A stretch of 64,000 nucleotides of DNA from Polaromonas glacialis (GCF_000709345.1 NZ_KL448323.1:1210912-1274911), one strand, 5' to 3'; counted from the stretch's first letter, positions 33,608 through 43,949 are shown. Made by a program: numbers and translations. The notes: a model not told the origin generated them from the sequence alone.

Positions 33608-36601
33608 ATGTCCAGTACCACTACCGTCGCTGAATTCGCAGCTGAGTTGAATAAATCCCCCGCCACCTTGATCGAGCAATTGACCAGCGCAGGCGTTGCA
33701 AAGTCGCAGGCCAGCGATCCCTTGTCGGAATCCGACAAGCAAAAGCTGCTCGGCTATCTGCATGCCAGCCATGGCACTGTCGCGGCCGACCGGAAAAAGA
33801 TCACCTTGATGAAGAAGTCCACTTCTGAAATAAAGCAGGCTGATTCCTCGGGCAAGGCCCGCACCATTCCCGTCCAGACCATCAAGAAGCGCACCTTCAT
33901 CAGGCGCGAAGATGAAACGGATCTGCCGGTTGAAGAAAACCAACTGGATGCGGCCATGGCTGCTCCGCAGGTGCAGGCCGCTGCAGACGCCGAACTGGTC
34001 CGCCGTGAAGACGAGGCCAACCGCAATGCCGAGCTGCTGCGCCGCCAGGAAGAAGAACTGACGGAAAAGCGCCGTTTGCGCGACGAGCAGGCAGCGCAGG
34101 AAGCGGCACGCGAGCAGGCGCGCGAAGCCGCTGCCCAGAAAGCTGAAGCCGAGGTGCAAGCCCAGGCTCAGGCGCAAGCGGCTGCCCAGGCCGCTGCGGC
34201 AGCTGCCGAGGCTGCGAAAAAGCCCAAGCCCACCATTGGCAAAATCTTCAAACCGGCGCCCATTGTTGCTCCGGTGGCTGCAACTGTTACCGTGGAAGCA
34301 CAAAAGATCGTGGACACTGCCGCAGCAGAAAAAACCAGCAAGGCCGCCGAGGCCGCCAGCGCCAAGGCCGCAGAAGCCGCAACCCTGCAGGCTGCTGCCA
34401 AAGCCAAGGCAACCGCTGAATTCCAGGCGGATGCGGCCAAGGCCGTTGACCTTCAGGAACGCCGCCGCAAGGCCGAGGCAGAAGCCGCCGGCATTCGCGC
34501 CATGCTGTCCGCGCCCAAGCGTGTCCTGGTTCCCCACGTCGACCCCAAGGTCGCCATGAAGGGAACGCTGCACAAACCGGTCGTCGCTCCAGGCGCCGCC
34601 AAACCTGCGGCTCCGGGCGCCGCTGGCGCATCTGCTGCGCCTGGTGCCGCCGGCAAGAAGGAAGTCAAGTCCGAAAACCTGTCTTCGACCTGGAAAGACG
34701 ACGCGGCCAAGAAAAAAGGCATCCCGAGCCGTGGCGCTCCGGTGGTTCCCGGACGCGGCAATTTCCGCGCCGGCCCGCGTGGCCGCCGCAGCGGCGGACG
34801 CGACGTGCGTCCGGAATCGAACTTTGTCGCACCGACCGAATTCAAGGTGATCGAGGTCCATGTGCCCGAAACCATCACGGTGGGCGAACTGGCGCACAAG
34901 ATGAGTGTGAAGTCGTCCGAAGTCATCAAGCATTTGATGAAGCTCGGCCAGATGGTCACCATCAACCAGCCGCTGGACCAGGACACCGCCATGATCGTGG
35001 TGGAAGAAATGGGCCACAAGGCACTCACTGCCGCGCTGGACGATCCGGAAGCCTTCACCGATGACGACGTGCAGGGCCAGCAGGCTGAAGCACTGCCGCG
35101 CGCACCGGTGGTCACCGTCATGGGTCACGTTGACCATGGCAAGACCTCGCTGCTCGACTACATCCGCCGCGCCAAGGTGGCCTCCGGTGAAGCCGGTGGC
35201 ATCACCCAGCACATCGGCGCCTACCATGTTCAAACCCCGCGCGGCATGGTGTCCTTCCTCGACACCCCGGGCCACGAGGCGTTCACCGCCATGCGTGCCC
35301 GTGGCGCGCAGGCCACCGACATCGTGATCCTGGTGGTCGCGGCGGACGACGGCGTGATGCCGCAGACCAAGGAAGCCATCAAGCACGCCCGTGCCGCAGG
35401 TGTTCCGATCGTCGTGGCGATCAACAAGATCGACAAGCCCGGCATCAACCTGGAGCGCGTCAAGGGCGAACTGGTCACCGAGGGCGTGGTGCCCGAAGAG
35501 TTCGGCGGCGATTCACCGTTCGTGCCCGTCTCCGCCCATACCGGCGCAGGCATCGACAACCTGCTGGAGCAGGTGCTGCTGCAGGCCGAAGTGCTTGAAC
35601 TGAAGGCATCGGTCGATTCCCTGGCCAAGGGCCTGGTGATCGAGGCGCGCCTCGACAAGGGCCGCGGCCCGGTCGCCACCGTGCTGGTCCAGTCCGGTAC
35701 GCTGAAGGCCGGCGACGTGGTGCTGGCCGGTTCGACCTATGGCCGCGTGCGCGCCATGCTCGACGAAAACGGCAAGCCGATCAAGACCGCTGGTCCTTCG
35801 ATTCCGGTCGAAATCCAGGGCCTGACGGAAGTGCCGCAAGCCGGCGATGATTTCATGGTCATGACCGACGAACGCCGTGTCCGCGAAATCGCCACCTACC
35901 GTGCCGGCAAGTTCCGCAACACCAAGCTGGCCAAGCAGCAGGCGTCCAAGCTGGAGAACATGTTCTCCGACATCAACGCCGGCGAAGTCAAGCTTCTGCC
36001 CATCATCATCAAGGCCGATGTGCAGGGTTCGCAGGAAGCGCTGGCCCAGTCGCTGCTCAAGCTCTCGACCGACGAGGTCAAGGTCCAGCTGGTGTACTCG
36101 GGTGTTGGCGGTATTTCCGAATCTGACGTGAACCTGGCCATCGCCTCGAAGGCGGTGCTGATTGGCTTCAACACCCGTGCCGATGCCCAGGCGCGCAAGC
36201 AGGCCGAGAACAACGGCATTGACATTCGCTACTACCAGATCATTTATGACGCGGTGGACGAACTCAAGGCCGCCATGTCCGGCATGCTCACGCCCGACAA
36301 GAAGGAAGAAATCATCGGCAATGCCGAGATTCGCCAGGTGTTCAAGGTCAGCAAGATCGGCTCGATTGCCGGCTGTATGGTCACCGCCGGTGTGGTTCGC
36401 CGCACCGCCAAGCTGCGCTTGCTGCGCCAGAACGTGGTCATCTTCACGGGTGAACTCGACTCGCTCAAGCGCTTCAAGGACGATGCCAAGGAAGTCAAGG
36501 AAGGCTTCGAGTGCGGCTTGAACCTGAAGAACTACAACGACATCGAAGTCGGTGACATCCTGGAGTTCTTCGAAATCAAGGAAGTGGCCCGGACTTTGTA
36601 A
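33608..36601 (+). CDS. infB: Translation initiation factor IF-2
   Basis: A 997-aa GTPase that places fMet-tRNA on the 30S subunit. The IF2 N-domain begins [20 protein letters not shown]; a long Ala/Glu-rich charged linker spans about 110-300; the GTPase has G1 GHVDHGKTS at residue 506, G3 DTPGHEAFT and G4 NKIDKPG. Domains II-IV end [11 protein letters not shown]. The ATG at 33608 was chosen over an in-frame 33575 because the conserved N-domain starts there. Confidence 0.97.
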   Translation: MSSTTTVAEFAAELNKSPATLIEQLTSAGVAKSQASDPLSESDKQKLLGYLHASHGTVAADRKKITLMKKSTSEIKQADSSGKARTIPVQTIKKRTFIRREDETDLPVEENQLDAAMAAPQVQAAADAELVRREDEANRNAELLRRQEEELTEKRRLRDEQAAQEAAREQAREAAAQKAEAEVQAQAQAQAAAQAAAAAAEAAKKPKPTIGKIFKPAPIVAPVAATVTVEAQKIVDTAAAEKTSKAAEAASAKAAEAATLQAAAKAKATAEFQADAAKAVDLQERRRKAEAEAAGIRAMLSAPKRVLVPHVDPKVAMKGTLHKPVVAPGAAKPAAPGAAGASAAPGAAGKKEVKSENLSSTWKDDAAKKKGIPSRGAPVVPGRGNFRAGPRGRRSGGRDVRPESNFVAPTEFKVIEVHVPETITVGELAHKMSVKSSEVIKHLMKLGQMVTINQPLDQDTAMIVVEEMGHKALTAALDDPEAFTDDDVQGQQAEALPRAPVVTVMGHVDHGKTSLLDYIRRAKVASGEAGGITQHIGAYHVQTPRGMVSFLDTPGHEAFTAMRARGAQATDIVILVVAADDGVMPQTKEAIKHARAAGVPIVVAINKIDKPGINLERVKGELVTEGVVPEEFGGDSPFVPVSAHTGAGIDNLLEQVLLQAEVLELKASVDSLAKGLVIEARLDKGRGPVATVLVQSGTLKAGDVVLAGSTYGRVRAMLDENGKPIKTAGPSIPVEIQGLTEVPQAGDDFMVMTDERRVREIATYRAGKFRNTKLAKQQASKLENMFSDINAGEVKLLPIIIKADVQGSQEALAQSLLKLSTDEVKVQLVYSGVGGISESDVNLAIASKAVLIGFNTRADAQARKQAENNGIDIRYYQIIYDAVDELKAAMSGMLTPDKKEEIIGNAEIRQVFKVSKIGSIAGCMVTAGVVRRTAKLRLLRQNVVIFTGELDSLKRFKDDAKEVKEGFECGLNLKNYNDIEVGDILEFFEIKEVARTL

Positions 36602-36607
36602 GCACAT

Positions 36608-36641
36608 GGCCATTCGCCAGCCTTCGGGTTGGCGAATGGCC
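36608..36641. promoter_or_regulatory. 15-bp hairpin with TTCG loop between infB and rbfA
   Basis: Arms GGCCATTCGCCAGCC and GGTTGGCGAATGGCC (one G-T) enclose a TTCG tetraloop, an exceptionally stable RNA hairpin. No T run follows, so it is more likely an mRNA processing or stability element than a terminator. Confidence 0.7.
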
Positions 36642-36678
36642 TGCTCCAGACAAGGACTGCAACTTCAGACCCCAATAC

Positions 36679-37044
36679 ATGCGTAAAAAATCATCTACTC
36701 CCAACCGCAGCTTTCGCGTGGCCGACCAGATCCAGCGCGATCTGACGGAACTGATCGCGCGCGAGTTGAAAGACCCGCGCGTCGGCATGGTGACGGTCCA
36801 GTCGGTCGAGGTTACGCCCGACTATGCCCATGCCAAGATTTATTTCAGCGTGCTGGTCGGCGACCCGAAAGAGTGCGAAATTGCCCTCAACCAGGCCGCC
36901 GGCTTCCTGCGCAACGGCCTGTTCAAGCGTCTGATGACGCACACGGTGCCGACGCTGCATTTCCATTTTGACCAGACGACCGAACGTGCGGCCGACCTGA
37001 ACGCCTTGATTGCCAAGGCGGTATCTTCCCGCGCCCAGGACTAA
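36679..37044 (+). CDS. rbfA: Ribosome-binding factor A
   Basis: A 121-aa KH-type factor needed for late 30S maturation and cold adaptation. Family segments are [51 protein letters not shown] and a C-terminal [20 protein letters not shown]. It belongs to the infB operon and precedes truB. Confidence 0.95.
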   Translation: MRKKSSTPNRSFRVADQIQRDLTELIARELKDPRVGMVTVQSVEVTPDYAHAKIYFSVLVGDPKECEIALNQAAGFLRNGLFKRLMTHTVPTLHFHFDQTTERAADLNALIAKAVSSRAQD

Positions 37045-37057
37045 CTTCGCGCCGTTC

Positions 37058-37130
37058 CCCTTTGACAGGTTCGGGGGCAACGGTGCCACCGGGCGTTCGG
37101 GCCAGCCCGGACGCCGAGCCTGTCAAAGCT
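37058..37130. repeat. REP-like inverted repeat between rbfA and truB
   Basis: TTTGACAGGTTCGG and CCGAGCCTGTCAAA (one mismatch) bracket a GC-rich core GGGCGTTCGGGCCAGCCCGG that can fold itself. This resembles the family of TTCGACAGGCTCAG repeats common between genes of betaproteobacteria. Confidence 0.6.
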
Positions 37131-37131
37131 T

Positions 37132-38181
37132 ATGACGCAAACAACTTCTCCCCGCCAGAAAATCCAGCGACGTCCCGTTCACGGCGTGCTGCTGCTCGAC
37201 AAGCCGCTGGGCCTGTCGAGCAACCAGGCACTGCAGAAAGCCAAATGGCTGCTGCGCGCCGACAAGGCCGGTCATACCGGAACGCTTGATCCGCTGGCTA
37301 CGGGGGTGTTGCCGCTGTGCTTTGGCGCGGCCACCAAGTTCAGCCAACTGCAGCTGGATGCCGACAAGACTTATGAAGCGGTGCTGCTGCTGGGCCAGAA
37401 GACCAGCACGGCCGATGCCGAAGGCGAAGTGATCGAGACCCGGCCGGTGCCCGAGATCACGCCCGAACTGCTCGAAGCCATCACCCGGCGCTTCACCGGC
37501 CCGCTGGCGCAGGTGCCGCCGATGTACTCAGCGCTGAAGAAGGACGGCAAGGCGCTGTATGAATATGCCCGCAAGGGCATCGAGGTCGAGCGGGAAGCGC
37601 GCCACATCACGATTTTCAAGCTAAATATGGCGTTTGCGCACGACCCACGGGCGCAAGCAGCTATTAAAATAATAGTAAGCTGCAGCAAGGGAACGTACAT
37701 TCGCACGCTCGGCGAAGACATCGGCGAAGCCCTGGGCTGTGGCGCGCACCTGGGTTCGCTGCGCCGGATCGAGACCGGTGGTTTTGTCGCTAGCCAATGC
37801 GTGACACTGGCCGCGCTGGAGGCGATGACCGAAACCGGGCGCGACGCCTGCCTGTTGCCGCCTCAATCGCTGGTGGCGGCTTACCCGACTGTCACACTGG
37901 ACGCCGATAATGCCGGACGTTTCCTGAGCGGCCTGCGCCGCCGGGGCCAGTGGGGCGCCGATGCGCCGCTGGTGCAGGTTTATGGCAGCGAGCCTGCTGC
38001 ATTTCTGGGTTCTGCCCATATCTGCGCGGACGAGTTGATTCCCCAGCGCCTGCTGAGCCCGGTTGAAGTCCAGGACATCCTGGAATCGGCCCGGCGCACA
38101 ACAGATGCTATTGAAGTTTTATCGCCAGTTTCCACGGCCGCAGCCTCCGAACCCACGGAAGCCGGCTTTTTTCAACATTAA
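37132..38181 (+). CDS. truB: tRNA pseudouridine(55) synthase TruB
   Basis: A 349-aa enzyme that isomerises U55 in the tRNA T-loop. GHTGTLDPLATGVLPLCFG contains catalytic D53, and SKGTYIRTLGEDIGEALG is the second hallmark. A short AT-rich repeat is read through just before SKGTYIRT (residues RAQAAIKIIVSC), in the position where other TruB proteins have a few residues. Another such sequence may encode the C-terminal TDAIEVLSPVS. The N-terminal extension before GVLLLDKPLGLSSNQALQ is short. Confidence 0.95.
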   Translation: MTQTTSPRQKIQRRPVHGVLLLDKPLGLSSNQALQKAKWLLRADKAGHTGTLDPLATGVLPLCFGAATKFSQLQLDADKTYEAVLLLGQKTSTADAEGEVIETRPVPEITPELLEAITRRFTGPLAQVPPMYSALKKDGKALYEYARKGIEVEREARHITIFKLNMAFAHDPRAQAAIKIIVSCSKGTYIRTLGEDIGEALGCGAHLGSLRRIETGGFVASQCVTLAALEAMTETGRDACLLPPQSLVAAYPTVTLDADNAGRFLSGLRRRGQWGADAPLVQVYGSEPAAFLGSAHICADELIPQRLLSPVEVQDILESARRTTDAIEVLSPVSTAAASEPTEAGFFQH

Positions 38182-38216
38182 TCCAATTACCGTTTCAAGT
38201 CCCCAGAAAGTCCACC

Positions 38217-40040
38217 ATGAGTCATAAACAGATCCGTAACATCGCCATCATTGCCCACGTTGACCATGGTAAGACCACCATGGTTGACCAGTTGCTGCGC
38301 CAGTCCGGCACCTTTGCCGACCACGAAAAGGTCGTTGACACCGTGATGGACAACAATGCCATCGAAAAAGAGCGCGGCATCACCATCCTGGCCAAGAACT
38401 GCGCCGTGACCTGGGAAGGCACGCACATCAACATCGTCGATACCCCGGGCCACGCCGACTTCGGCGGTGAAGTCGAGCGCGCCCTGTCCATGGTTGACGG
38501 TGTCGTGCTGCTGATCGACGCGCAGGAAGGCCCCATGCCCCAGACCCGCTTCGTCACCAAGAAGGCGCTGGCCCTGGGCCTCAAGCCTATCGTGGTTGTG
38601 AACAAGGTGGACAAGCCGGGCTCCAATCCCGACAAGGTGATCAACGCCACGTTCGACCTGTTCGACAAGCTCGGCGCGACCGATGAACAGCTCGATTTCC
38701 CGGTGGTCTATGCCTCGGGCATCAACGGCTGGTCTTCGATGGAAGAAGGCGCGCAAGGCGAGCAGTGGGGTCCCGACATGTCGGCCCTGTTCAACACCGT
38801 GCTCAAGCATGTGCCTGCCCAGAAAGGCGATCCTGACGCGCCACTGCAGCTGCAGATTTCCGCGCTCGACTTTTCGACTTTTGTCGGCCGCATCGGCGTG
38901 GGCCGCATCAGCCAGGGAACGATCCGCCCCATGATGGACGTGGTCGTGATGGAAGGCCCGGACGGCAAGGCCGTCAAGGGCCGCATCAACCAGGTGCTGA
39001 CCTTCCAGGGCCTGGAGCGCGTGCAGGCCACCGAAGCCGGCCCCGGCGAAATCGTGCTGATCAACGGCCTGACCGACATCGGCATTGGCGTGACCATCAC
39101 CGACCCGGCCAATCCGATGCCGCTGCCGATGCTCAAGGTCGATGAACCGACGCTGACCATGAACTTCTGCGTCAACACCAGCCCGCTGGCCGGCCGTGAA
39201 GGCAAGTACGTCACCAGCCGCCAGATCTGGGACCGCCTGCAAAAGGAACTGCAGCACAACGTGGCGCTGCGCGTCAATGAAACCGGTGAAGAAGGCATTT
39301 TCGAAGTCATGGGCCGTGGCGAGTTGCACCTCACCATCCTGCTGGAAAACATGCGCCGCGAAGGCTTCGAGATGGCTGTTTCCAAGCCGCGCGTGCTGCT
39401 CAAGGATGTGGACGGCGTCAAGCACGAGCCGATCGAGCTGGTAACCGCCGACATCGAAGAGCAGCACCAGGGCGGCGTGATGCAGGCGCTGGGCGAGCGC
39501 AAGGGCGAGCTGGTCAACATGGAGCCGGACGGCCGTGGCCGCGTGCGCCTCGAATACCGCATTCCGGCGCGTGGCCTGATCGGTTTCACCAATGAATTCC
39601 TGAATTTGACGCGCGGCTCCGGCCTGATCGCCAACATCTTCGACTGCTACGAGCCGCACAAGGGCGACATCGGCGGCCGCAAGAACGGCGTGCTGATTTC
39701 CATGGACGCCGGTGAAATCTTCACCTACGCCTTGGGCAAGCTCGACGACCGCGGCCGCATGTTCGTCAAGGCGAACGATCCGGTGTACGAAGGCATGATC
39801 GTCGGCATCCACAGCCGCGACAACGACCTGGTGGTCAACGCCACGCGCACCAAGCAGCTGACCAACTTCCGCGTGTCCGGCAAGGAAGACGCGATCAAGA
39901 TTACGCCGCCGATCGAATGCACGCTGGAATACGGCGTCGAGTTCATCGAGGACGACGAGCTGGTCGAAATCACGCCCAAGTCGATTCGCTTGCGCAAGCG
40001 CTACCTGACCGAAAGCGAGCGCAAGCGCTTCGGCCGCTGA
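38217..40040 (+). CDS. typA: Ribosome-associated GTPase TypA/BipA
   Basis: A 607-aa translational GTPase of the EF-G family that functions in 50S assembly and stress adaptation. G1 is [11 protein letters not shown]2 region [13 protein letters not shown]3 [10 protein letters not shown], and G4 NKVDKPGS. The BipA-specific C-terminal domain includes [20 protein letters not shown] and the end [16 protein letters not shown]. It follows truB by 35 nt and may be co-transcribed. Confidence 0.96.
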   Translation: MSHKQIRNIAIIAHVDHGKTTMVDQLLRQSGTFADHEKVVDTVMDNNAIEKERGITILAKNCAVTWEGTHINIVDTPGHADFGGEVERALSMVDGVVLLIDAQEGPMPQTRFVTKKALALGLKPIVVVNKVDKPGSNPDKVINATFDLFDKLGATDEQLDFPVVYASGINGWSSMEEGAQGEQWGPDMSALFNTVLKHVPAQKGDPDAPLQLQISALDFSTFVGRIGVGRISQGTIRPMMDVVVMEGPDGKAVKGRINQVLTFQGLERVQATEAGPGEIVLINGLTDIGIGVTITDPANPMPLPMLKVDEPTLTMNFCVNTSPLAGREGKYVTSRQIWDRLQKELQHNVALRVNETGEEGIFEVMGRGELHLTILLENMRREGFEMAVSKPRVLLKDVDGVKHEPIELVTADIEEQHQGGVMQALGERKGELVNMEPDGRGRVRLEYRIPARGLIGFTNEFLNLTRGSGLIANIFDCYEPHKGDIGGRKNGVLISMDAGEIFTYALGKLDDRGRMFVKANDPVYEGMIVGIHSRDNDLVVNATRTKQLTNFRVSGKEDAIKITPPIECTLEYGVEFIEDDELVEITPKSIRLRKRYLTESERKRFGR

Positions 40041-40043
40041 ACA

Positions 40044-40143
40044 AGCCCCCACGCTCCCCACTTCGTGTGGTTCGCTGCCCCCCGAGGGGGCGCTGCGCCT
40101 GCGGCCTGGCAAAGCCAGATCCGCGGCCCCTGCTGGTGGAGGC
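40044..40143. repeat. Dispersed GC-rich repeat, most complete copy
   Basis: CCCCCACGCTCCCCACTTCG, TGTGGTTCGCTGCCCCCC, GAGGGGGCGCTGCGCCTG, CGGCCTGGCAAAGCC and AGATCCGCGGCCCC appear in order. It begins at the end of typA. The same modules appear at 27203-27292 and, in part, at three other places in this window. Confidence 0.8.
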
Positions 40144-40228
40144 GGGGCGGGCCTGAGCGCAGTTAAAAATCAGGCCGTTGCGCGCAAAAAGCGCCAGCGG
40201 CTTTTTTATCGTTTGCACAGGTGTCCTC

Positions 40229-41140
40229 ATGAAGTTGACGCATGCCCGCGCGGTGGCTGTGATGGTTCTGGTGACGCTGTTGTGGTCGATGGCCGGCGTG
40301 GTGACGCGCCAGCTGGAGGCAGCACGCAGCTTTGAGGTGACCTTTTGGCGCAGCTTTTTCACGCTGGCGTCGCTGCTGGTGATCCTGCCTTTTTTCCAGG
40401 GGCGGGCGGTTTTCTCGAAAATCCGCCATGGCGGCAAGGCGCTGTGGTTGTCGGGCGTTTGCTGGAGCGTGATGTTCACCGCCTTCATGGTGGCGCTGAC
40501 GCTGACCACTGTGGCCAATGTGCTGGTGACGCTGGCGCTCGGTCCCTTCATCACGGCCCTGATGGCGTGGGTTTTCATCGGCCACCGGATTCCTGCGCGC
40601 ACCTGGGTGGCGATTGCGTTGGCCAGCGTTGGCATTGCCTGGATGTATGGCGGCCAGATGGACCTGGGCAGCCAGTTGGCCGGTACGCTGGTGGCGTTGA
40701 TGGTGCCGGTGGCGGGCGCCATCAACTGGACGGTGGTGCAGCATGGCGGTGCCCATGGCCAGAAGATCGACCTGGTGCCTGCGGTGCTGATCGGGGCGGC
40801 GCTGTCGTCGCTGGCCACCTTGCCGCTGGCGTTTCCCTTTTCGGCAACGCCGCACGACATCGGCCTGCTGGCCGGGCTCGGCCTGTTCCAGCTGGCGATT
40901 CCGTGCGTGCTGGCGGTGTTGTGCGCCGGCGTGCTCAAGGCGCCCGAGGTGGCGCTGCTGGCTTTGCTGGAAGTGATTTTCGGCATCCTGCTGGCCTGGA
41001 TGGGTGCCGGCGAGGTGCCCGGTTCCAGCGTGCTGACCGGCGGTTCGCTGGTCATTGGCGCGCTGGTGGTGAATGAATTGATTGGATGGAGACTAAAGAA
41101 ACATGACAACAGAAATGATGAAAGCCGATGCGGCCGGTGA
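40229..41140 (+). CDS. DMT-superfamily transporter (EamA family)
   Basis: A 303-aa inner-membrane protein with ten predicted helices in two EamA repeats. The first helix is AVMVLVTLLWSMAGVVTRQL, and the first repeat ends at VTLALGPFITALMAWVFIGH. The second repeat contains VALLALLEVIFGILLAWMGA, the conserved Pro/Glu helix of DMT exporters. Substrate is unknown; export of a metabolite or amino acid is usual. The ATG at 40229 was chosen over a GTG at 40178. Its 3' end overlaps the next gene by 38 nt, so both may be co-expressed. Confidence 0.88.
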   Translation: MKLTHARAVAVMVLVTLLWSMAGVVTRQLEAARSFEVTFWRSFFTLASLLVILPFFQGRAVFSKIRHGGKALWLSGVCWSVMFTAFMVALTLTTVANVLVTLALGPFITALMAWVFIGHRIPARTWVAIALASVGIAWMYGGQMDLGSQLAGTLVALMVPVAGAINWTVVQHGGAHGQKIDLVPAVLIGAALSSLATLPLAFPFSATPHDIGLLAGLGLFQLAIPCVLAVLCAGVLKAPEVALLALLEVIFGILLAWMGAGEVPGSSVLTGGSLVIGALVVNELIGWRLKKHDNRNDESRCGR

Positions 41141-42236
41141 CGTGCTGGCCGAGCGCCGGGGCCATTCCGGGCTGATCACGCTGAACCGGCCCAAGGCGCT
41201 CAATGCCCTGTCGTTGCCCATGGTGCGCGAGCTGCTCGCCATCCTGCGCGCCTGGCGTGACGACCCGGAGGTGCGTGTGGTGGCAATTCGCGGCACCAAC
41301 AAGATGGGCCGCCCCGGAACGCCTGAGAGCCTGTTCGGCGGATTTTGCGCCGGCGGCGACATCCGGTTTTTTCACCAGGCAGCGCTGGCCGGCGATGCCG
41401 CGCTGGACGAATTCTTCACCGAGGAATACACCCTCAACCACCTGATCCAGACCTATCCCAAGCCCTATATCGCCTTCATGGACGGCGTGGTGATGGGCGG
41501 CGGCATGGGCCTGAGCCAGGGCGCGCGGGTGCGCATCGTCACCGAGCGCACCAAGATGGCCATGCCCGAGACGAATATAGGCCTGTTCCCCGACGTGGGC
41601 GGCGGCTATTTCCTGAGCCGCTGCCCCGGCCATGTGGGCGAATACCTGGCGCTGACCGGCGAAGTGATTGGTGCCGACGAGGCGATTGCCTATGGGCTGG
41701 CCGATGTCAGGCTGGAAGCGGCTGCCTTGCCGGCGCTCTGGGCGGAACTGGGCGCCACGCCCTGGACTTCCGCAGCCGAGGCTGATCAATGGATTGCATC
41801 AAAATTCATAGCTGACAGCACACGCCCCGCCTGCGCAACAGGCCAGATTGATGCTTATTTTTCATTGCTGCGTGTCAAGCACATCGTCGATGCCCTTGAA
41901 AAGGCCAAGGACGACCGCTGGGCGGCCAAGATGGCGGTGGTGCTGCGCAAGAGATCGCCGCTGATGCTGCATGTGACGCTGGAGCAGATTCGCCGCGCCC
42001 GAGGCATGACGCTGGCCGATGACCTGCGCATGGAGCGTGACATGGTGCACCTGTGCTTTCACCTGCGGCTAGCTGCGGAAAGTGAAACCGTCGAGGGTAT
42101 TCGCGCGCTGGCGGTGGACAAGGACTACAAGCCGCAATGGAAGCCCGCGCGCATCGAGGACGTGAAGCCCGGCATGGCGGATGCTTTTTTCGTCAGCCCG
42201 TGGACTGCAGAAGAACACCCGTTGCACGACCTGTAG
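41103..42236 (+). CDS. Enoyl-CoA hydratase/isomerase family protein (3-hydroxyisobutyryl-CoA hydrolase-like)
   Basis: A 377-aa crotonase-fold protein. The oxyanion-hole segments are FGGFCAGGDIRFFHQ and MDGVVMGGGMGLSQGARVRI; AMPETNIGLFPDVGGGYFLS places the catalytic Glu and Asp. The length and the ALSLPMVRELLAILRAWRDD start match the 3-hydroxyisobutyryl-CoA hydrolase group of valine catabolism rather than the 260-aa hydratases. A TAGC repeat-like stretch is read through around residue 240 (SKFIADSTRPACATGQ). The exact reaction is uncertain. Confidence 0.88.
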   Translation: MTTEMMKADAAGDVLAERRGHSGLITLNRPKALNALSLPMVRELLAILRAWRDDPEVRVVAIRGTNKMGRPGTPESLFGGFCAGGDIRFFHQAALAGDAALDEFFTEEYTLNHLIQTYPKPYIAFMDGVVMGGGMGLSQGARVRIVTERTKMAMPETNIGLFPDVGGGYFLSRCPGHVGEYLALTGEVIGADEAIAYGLADVRLEAAALPALWAELGATPWTSAAEADQWIASKFIADSTRPACATGQIDAYFSLLRVKHIVDALEKAKDDRWAAKMAVVLRKRSPLMLHVTLEQIRRARGMTLADDLRMERDMVHLCFHLRLAAESETVEGIRALAVDKDYKPQWKPARIEDVKPGMADAFFVSPWTAEEHPLHDL

Positions 42237-42258
42237 GCATTCACCGCTTTTGACGCGC

Positions 42259-43089
42259 TCAAAGCTGCTGGTAAACCAGCTGCGCCAGTCGCATCAGCTC
42301 CTCGCGCGGCAGGGTGCCGCTCAGTGCGTAGCCAAAATCCTGATCGACCCAATAAAAGGAGGACACCGGACCGTCCGCGCTGTAGCGGAAAGCTGTCTGG
42401 GCGGTGTCGTTCTTCTGTGCCACTGCGCCCGGTGCAGGGTCATTGAGCGCGCCCAGATAAAGCGTCACGCGCGAGCCTGCCGGGTTCTGGAACATGAATT
42501 GTGCACGGGCGCGGCTGTCGCCGGGCAGCAGCCGGCCGCCCACCAGTTCATAGCCTTGCGCGGCCAGCAACGGCACCTTCAGGGGTTTGCCGAGGCGTTT
42601 GGACAGCCACTGCACCAGGTGCTCCTGCTGCGCGGCAGTCACTTCCACCGGATGCCGGACCTCGGGCGAAAACACTGCATGGGCCACCGAAGCCTGGCGC
42701 ATGAAATCCTGCGCCGACTGCCTTTGGACTGATGCCAGGGGAGGCGTGCCCCGCGGGTCCATCTGTCCATGAAACAGCCAGCCCAAGCCAAACGCCAGCA
42801 CCATCGCCGCCGCCATGCCGCCCCAGCGCCACCATGGTGTGACATGCAGCCGGCTGGTGTGGCTGCGGCGGGCTGCCGCCAGCAGCGATTCGGGAAACGG
42901 TTCTTCCAGCACGGGGGCATGCAGTGCGCGCAGTGCCTCGCGCTGCGCCTGCCAGGACCGTAGCGTCTCAAGCGCGGCCGGATTGCTTGCCAGCCGTTGC
43001 ATGGCCTCGGCCTGTTGGTGGTCGGGCAACTGGCCATCGACCAGCGCATTGATCTGGTCTTGCAGCATTTCAGCGTGGGCTTTAGCCAT
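42259..43089 (-). CDS. Anti-sigma factor family membrane protein
   Basis: A 276-aa regulator of the RsiW/ChrR-like anti-sigma class. The N-terminal cytoplasmic part EMLQDQINALVDGQLPDHQQ and a spacing AMQRLASNPAALETLRSWQA match this class, although the zinc-binding His-x3-Cys-x2-Cys motif is absent. A single helix GGMAAAMVLAFGLGWLFHG near residues 90-110 crosses the membrane; the rest is periplasmic. The ATG at 43089 was preferred to TTG at 43098. It follows the remains of an ECF sigma gene and so may have lost its target. Confidence 0.82.
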   Translation of the reverse strand: MAKAHAEMLQDQINALVDGQLPDHQQAEAMQRLASNPAALETLRSWQAQREALRALHAPVLEEPFPESLLAAARRSHTSRLHVTPWWRWGGMAAAMVLAFGLGWLFHGQMDPRGTPPLASVQRQSAQDFMRQASVAHAVFSPEVRHPVEVTAAQQEHLVQWLSKRLGKPLKVPLLAAQGYELVGGRLLPGDSRARAQFMFQNPAGSRVTLYLGALNDPAPGAVAQKNDTAQTAFRYSADGPVSSFYWVDQDFGYALSGTLPREELMRLAQLVYQQL

Positions 43090-43101
43090 GATGCGCAACC
43101 T

Positions 43102-43530
43102 TCATTTCAGGCGCCGCAGCCAGGCGGTCGGACGGGTGGGTACGGATTCCATCGGTTTGGCTGCAGGCCTTGCCGGGGGGTCCATCAGTTCGCGCAAACG
43201 GCTGCGGGCCCGTGACAGGCGCGACATCACGGTCCCGATGGGCGCACCGGTGATGCGGGCCACTTCTTCATAGCTCAGGTCTTCGAGGCTGACCAGCAAA
43301 AGCACGATGCGCTGGTCTTGCGGCAGGCGCAGCAGGCAGCGCTGCAGGTCGAGCGACTGCGAAGTGTTCAGGTCAGGCGCCACCAGCTCGTGCGCCACAT
43401 CGTCCACATTGACGCGGATGCCGGCTTCCGCCTGCCGGGCCGCCCGGCGAATATCATTTACATATAAGTTATGCATCAATGTGAAAAGCCAGGCACGCAA
43501 GTCGCTGCCAGTGGGCGAGCGGAAAGTTAT
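43102..43530 (-). pseudogene. ECF sigma factor lacking its N-terminal half
   Basis: Region 4 is intact (LQRCLLRLPQDQRIVLLLVS, LSYEEVARITGAPIGTVMSR), and the end of region 2 remains (DLRAWLFTLMHNLYVNDIRR). Upstream of position 43530 the frame is closed by TGA, and only about 45 nt separate this from the next gene. ECF sigma factors are about 170-190 aa; only some 130 are left, without regions 2.1-2.3 that contact core polymerase. No alternative frame restores them, so a 5' deletion is the best reading. A short protein from the TTG at 43500 could still be made. Confidence 0.7.
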
Positions 43531-43574
43531 TCACGGCTTGCCTGGCTCGATGCGCGGGAAAGCCGGGCGAGTCG

Positions 43575-43949
43575 TCAGGGTTTGGCGACGTGCCAGATGT
43601 TCATGAACCCGTCACCGGTCTTGACGCCAGGCTTGCTGTCCTTGGCCCAGTAATACAGCGGCTTGCCTTTCATGGCCCACTGCTTTTTGCCGTCGTCACG
43701 GGTGATGACCATGTAGTCGCCCGCCGGTTTGTCCATATCGGCAGCCATCAAGGGCGGCCAGTTGGTGGCGCAGGGGCCGTTGCAAACTGATTTCCCGCTG
43801 TTGGCGGCATCCTTGTCGAACACGTACAGCGTCATGCCGTTGGAGCCGACCAGCACGGCATCAGCGACGGTGGCGGGGCTGCCTGTTGCAATGGAGGCGC
43901 ATCCGCCCAGCAATGCGGCGGCCAGAAAGGCGATGGACAAGATTTTCAT
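43575..43949 (-). CDS. COG4315-type lipoprotein with Yx(F/W)xxD repeats
   Basis: A 124-aa predicted lipoprotein: signal MKILSIAFLAAALLGGCAS with a lipobox LLGGC, then two copies of the family repeat (LYVFDKDAANSGKSVCNGPC and LYYWAKDSKPG) and the end FMNIWHVAKP. The pair of cysteines around CNGPC is typical. Such proteins are often encoded beside ECF sigma/anti-sigma pairs, as here. Their function is not established. The ATG at 43949 gives the best signal peptide. Confidence 0.88.
   Translation of the reverse strand: MKILSIAFLAAALLGGCASIATGSPATVADAVLVGSNGMTLYVFDKDAANSGKSVCNGPCATNWPPLMAADMDKPAGDYMVITRDDGKKQWAMKGKPLYYWAKDSKPGVKTGDGFMNIWHVAKP

Noticed and set aside
33593-35386. 597-codon open frame antisense to infB
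   Set aside because: Gly/Leu/Phe-biased translation of the complementary strand of the Ala/Glu-rich linker; no credible protein.
38187-40112. 641-codon open frame antisense to typA
   Set aside because: A shadow of a highly conserved GTPase gene; its start extends into the dispersed repeat and it shows no motifs.
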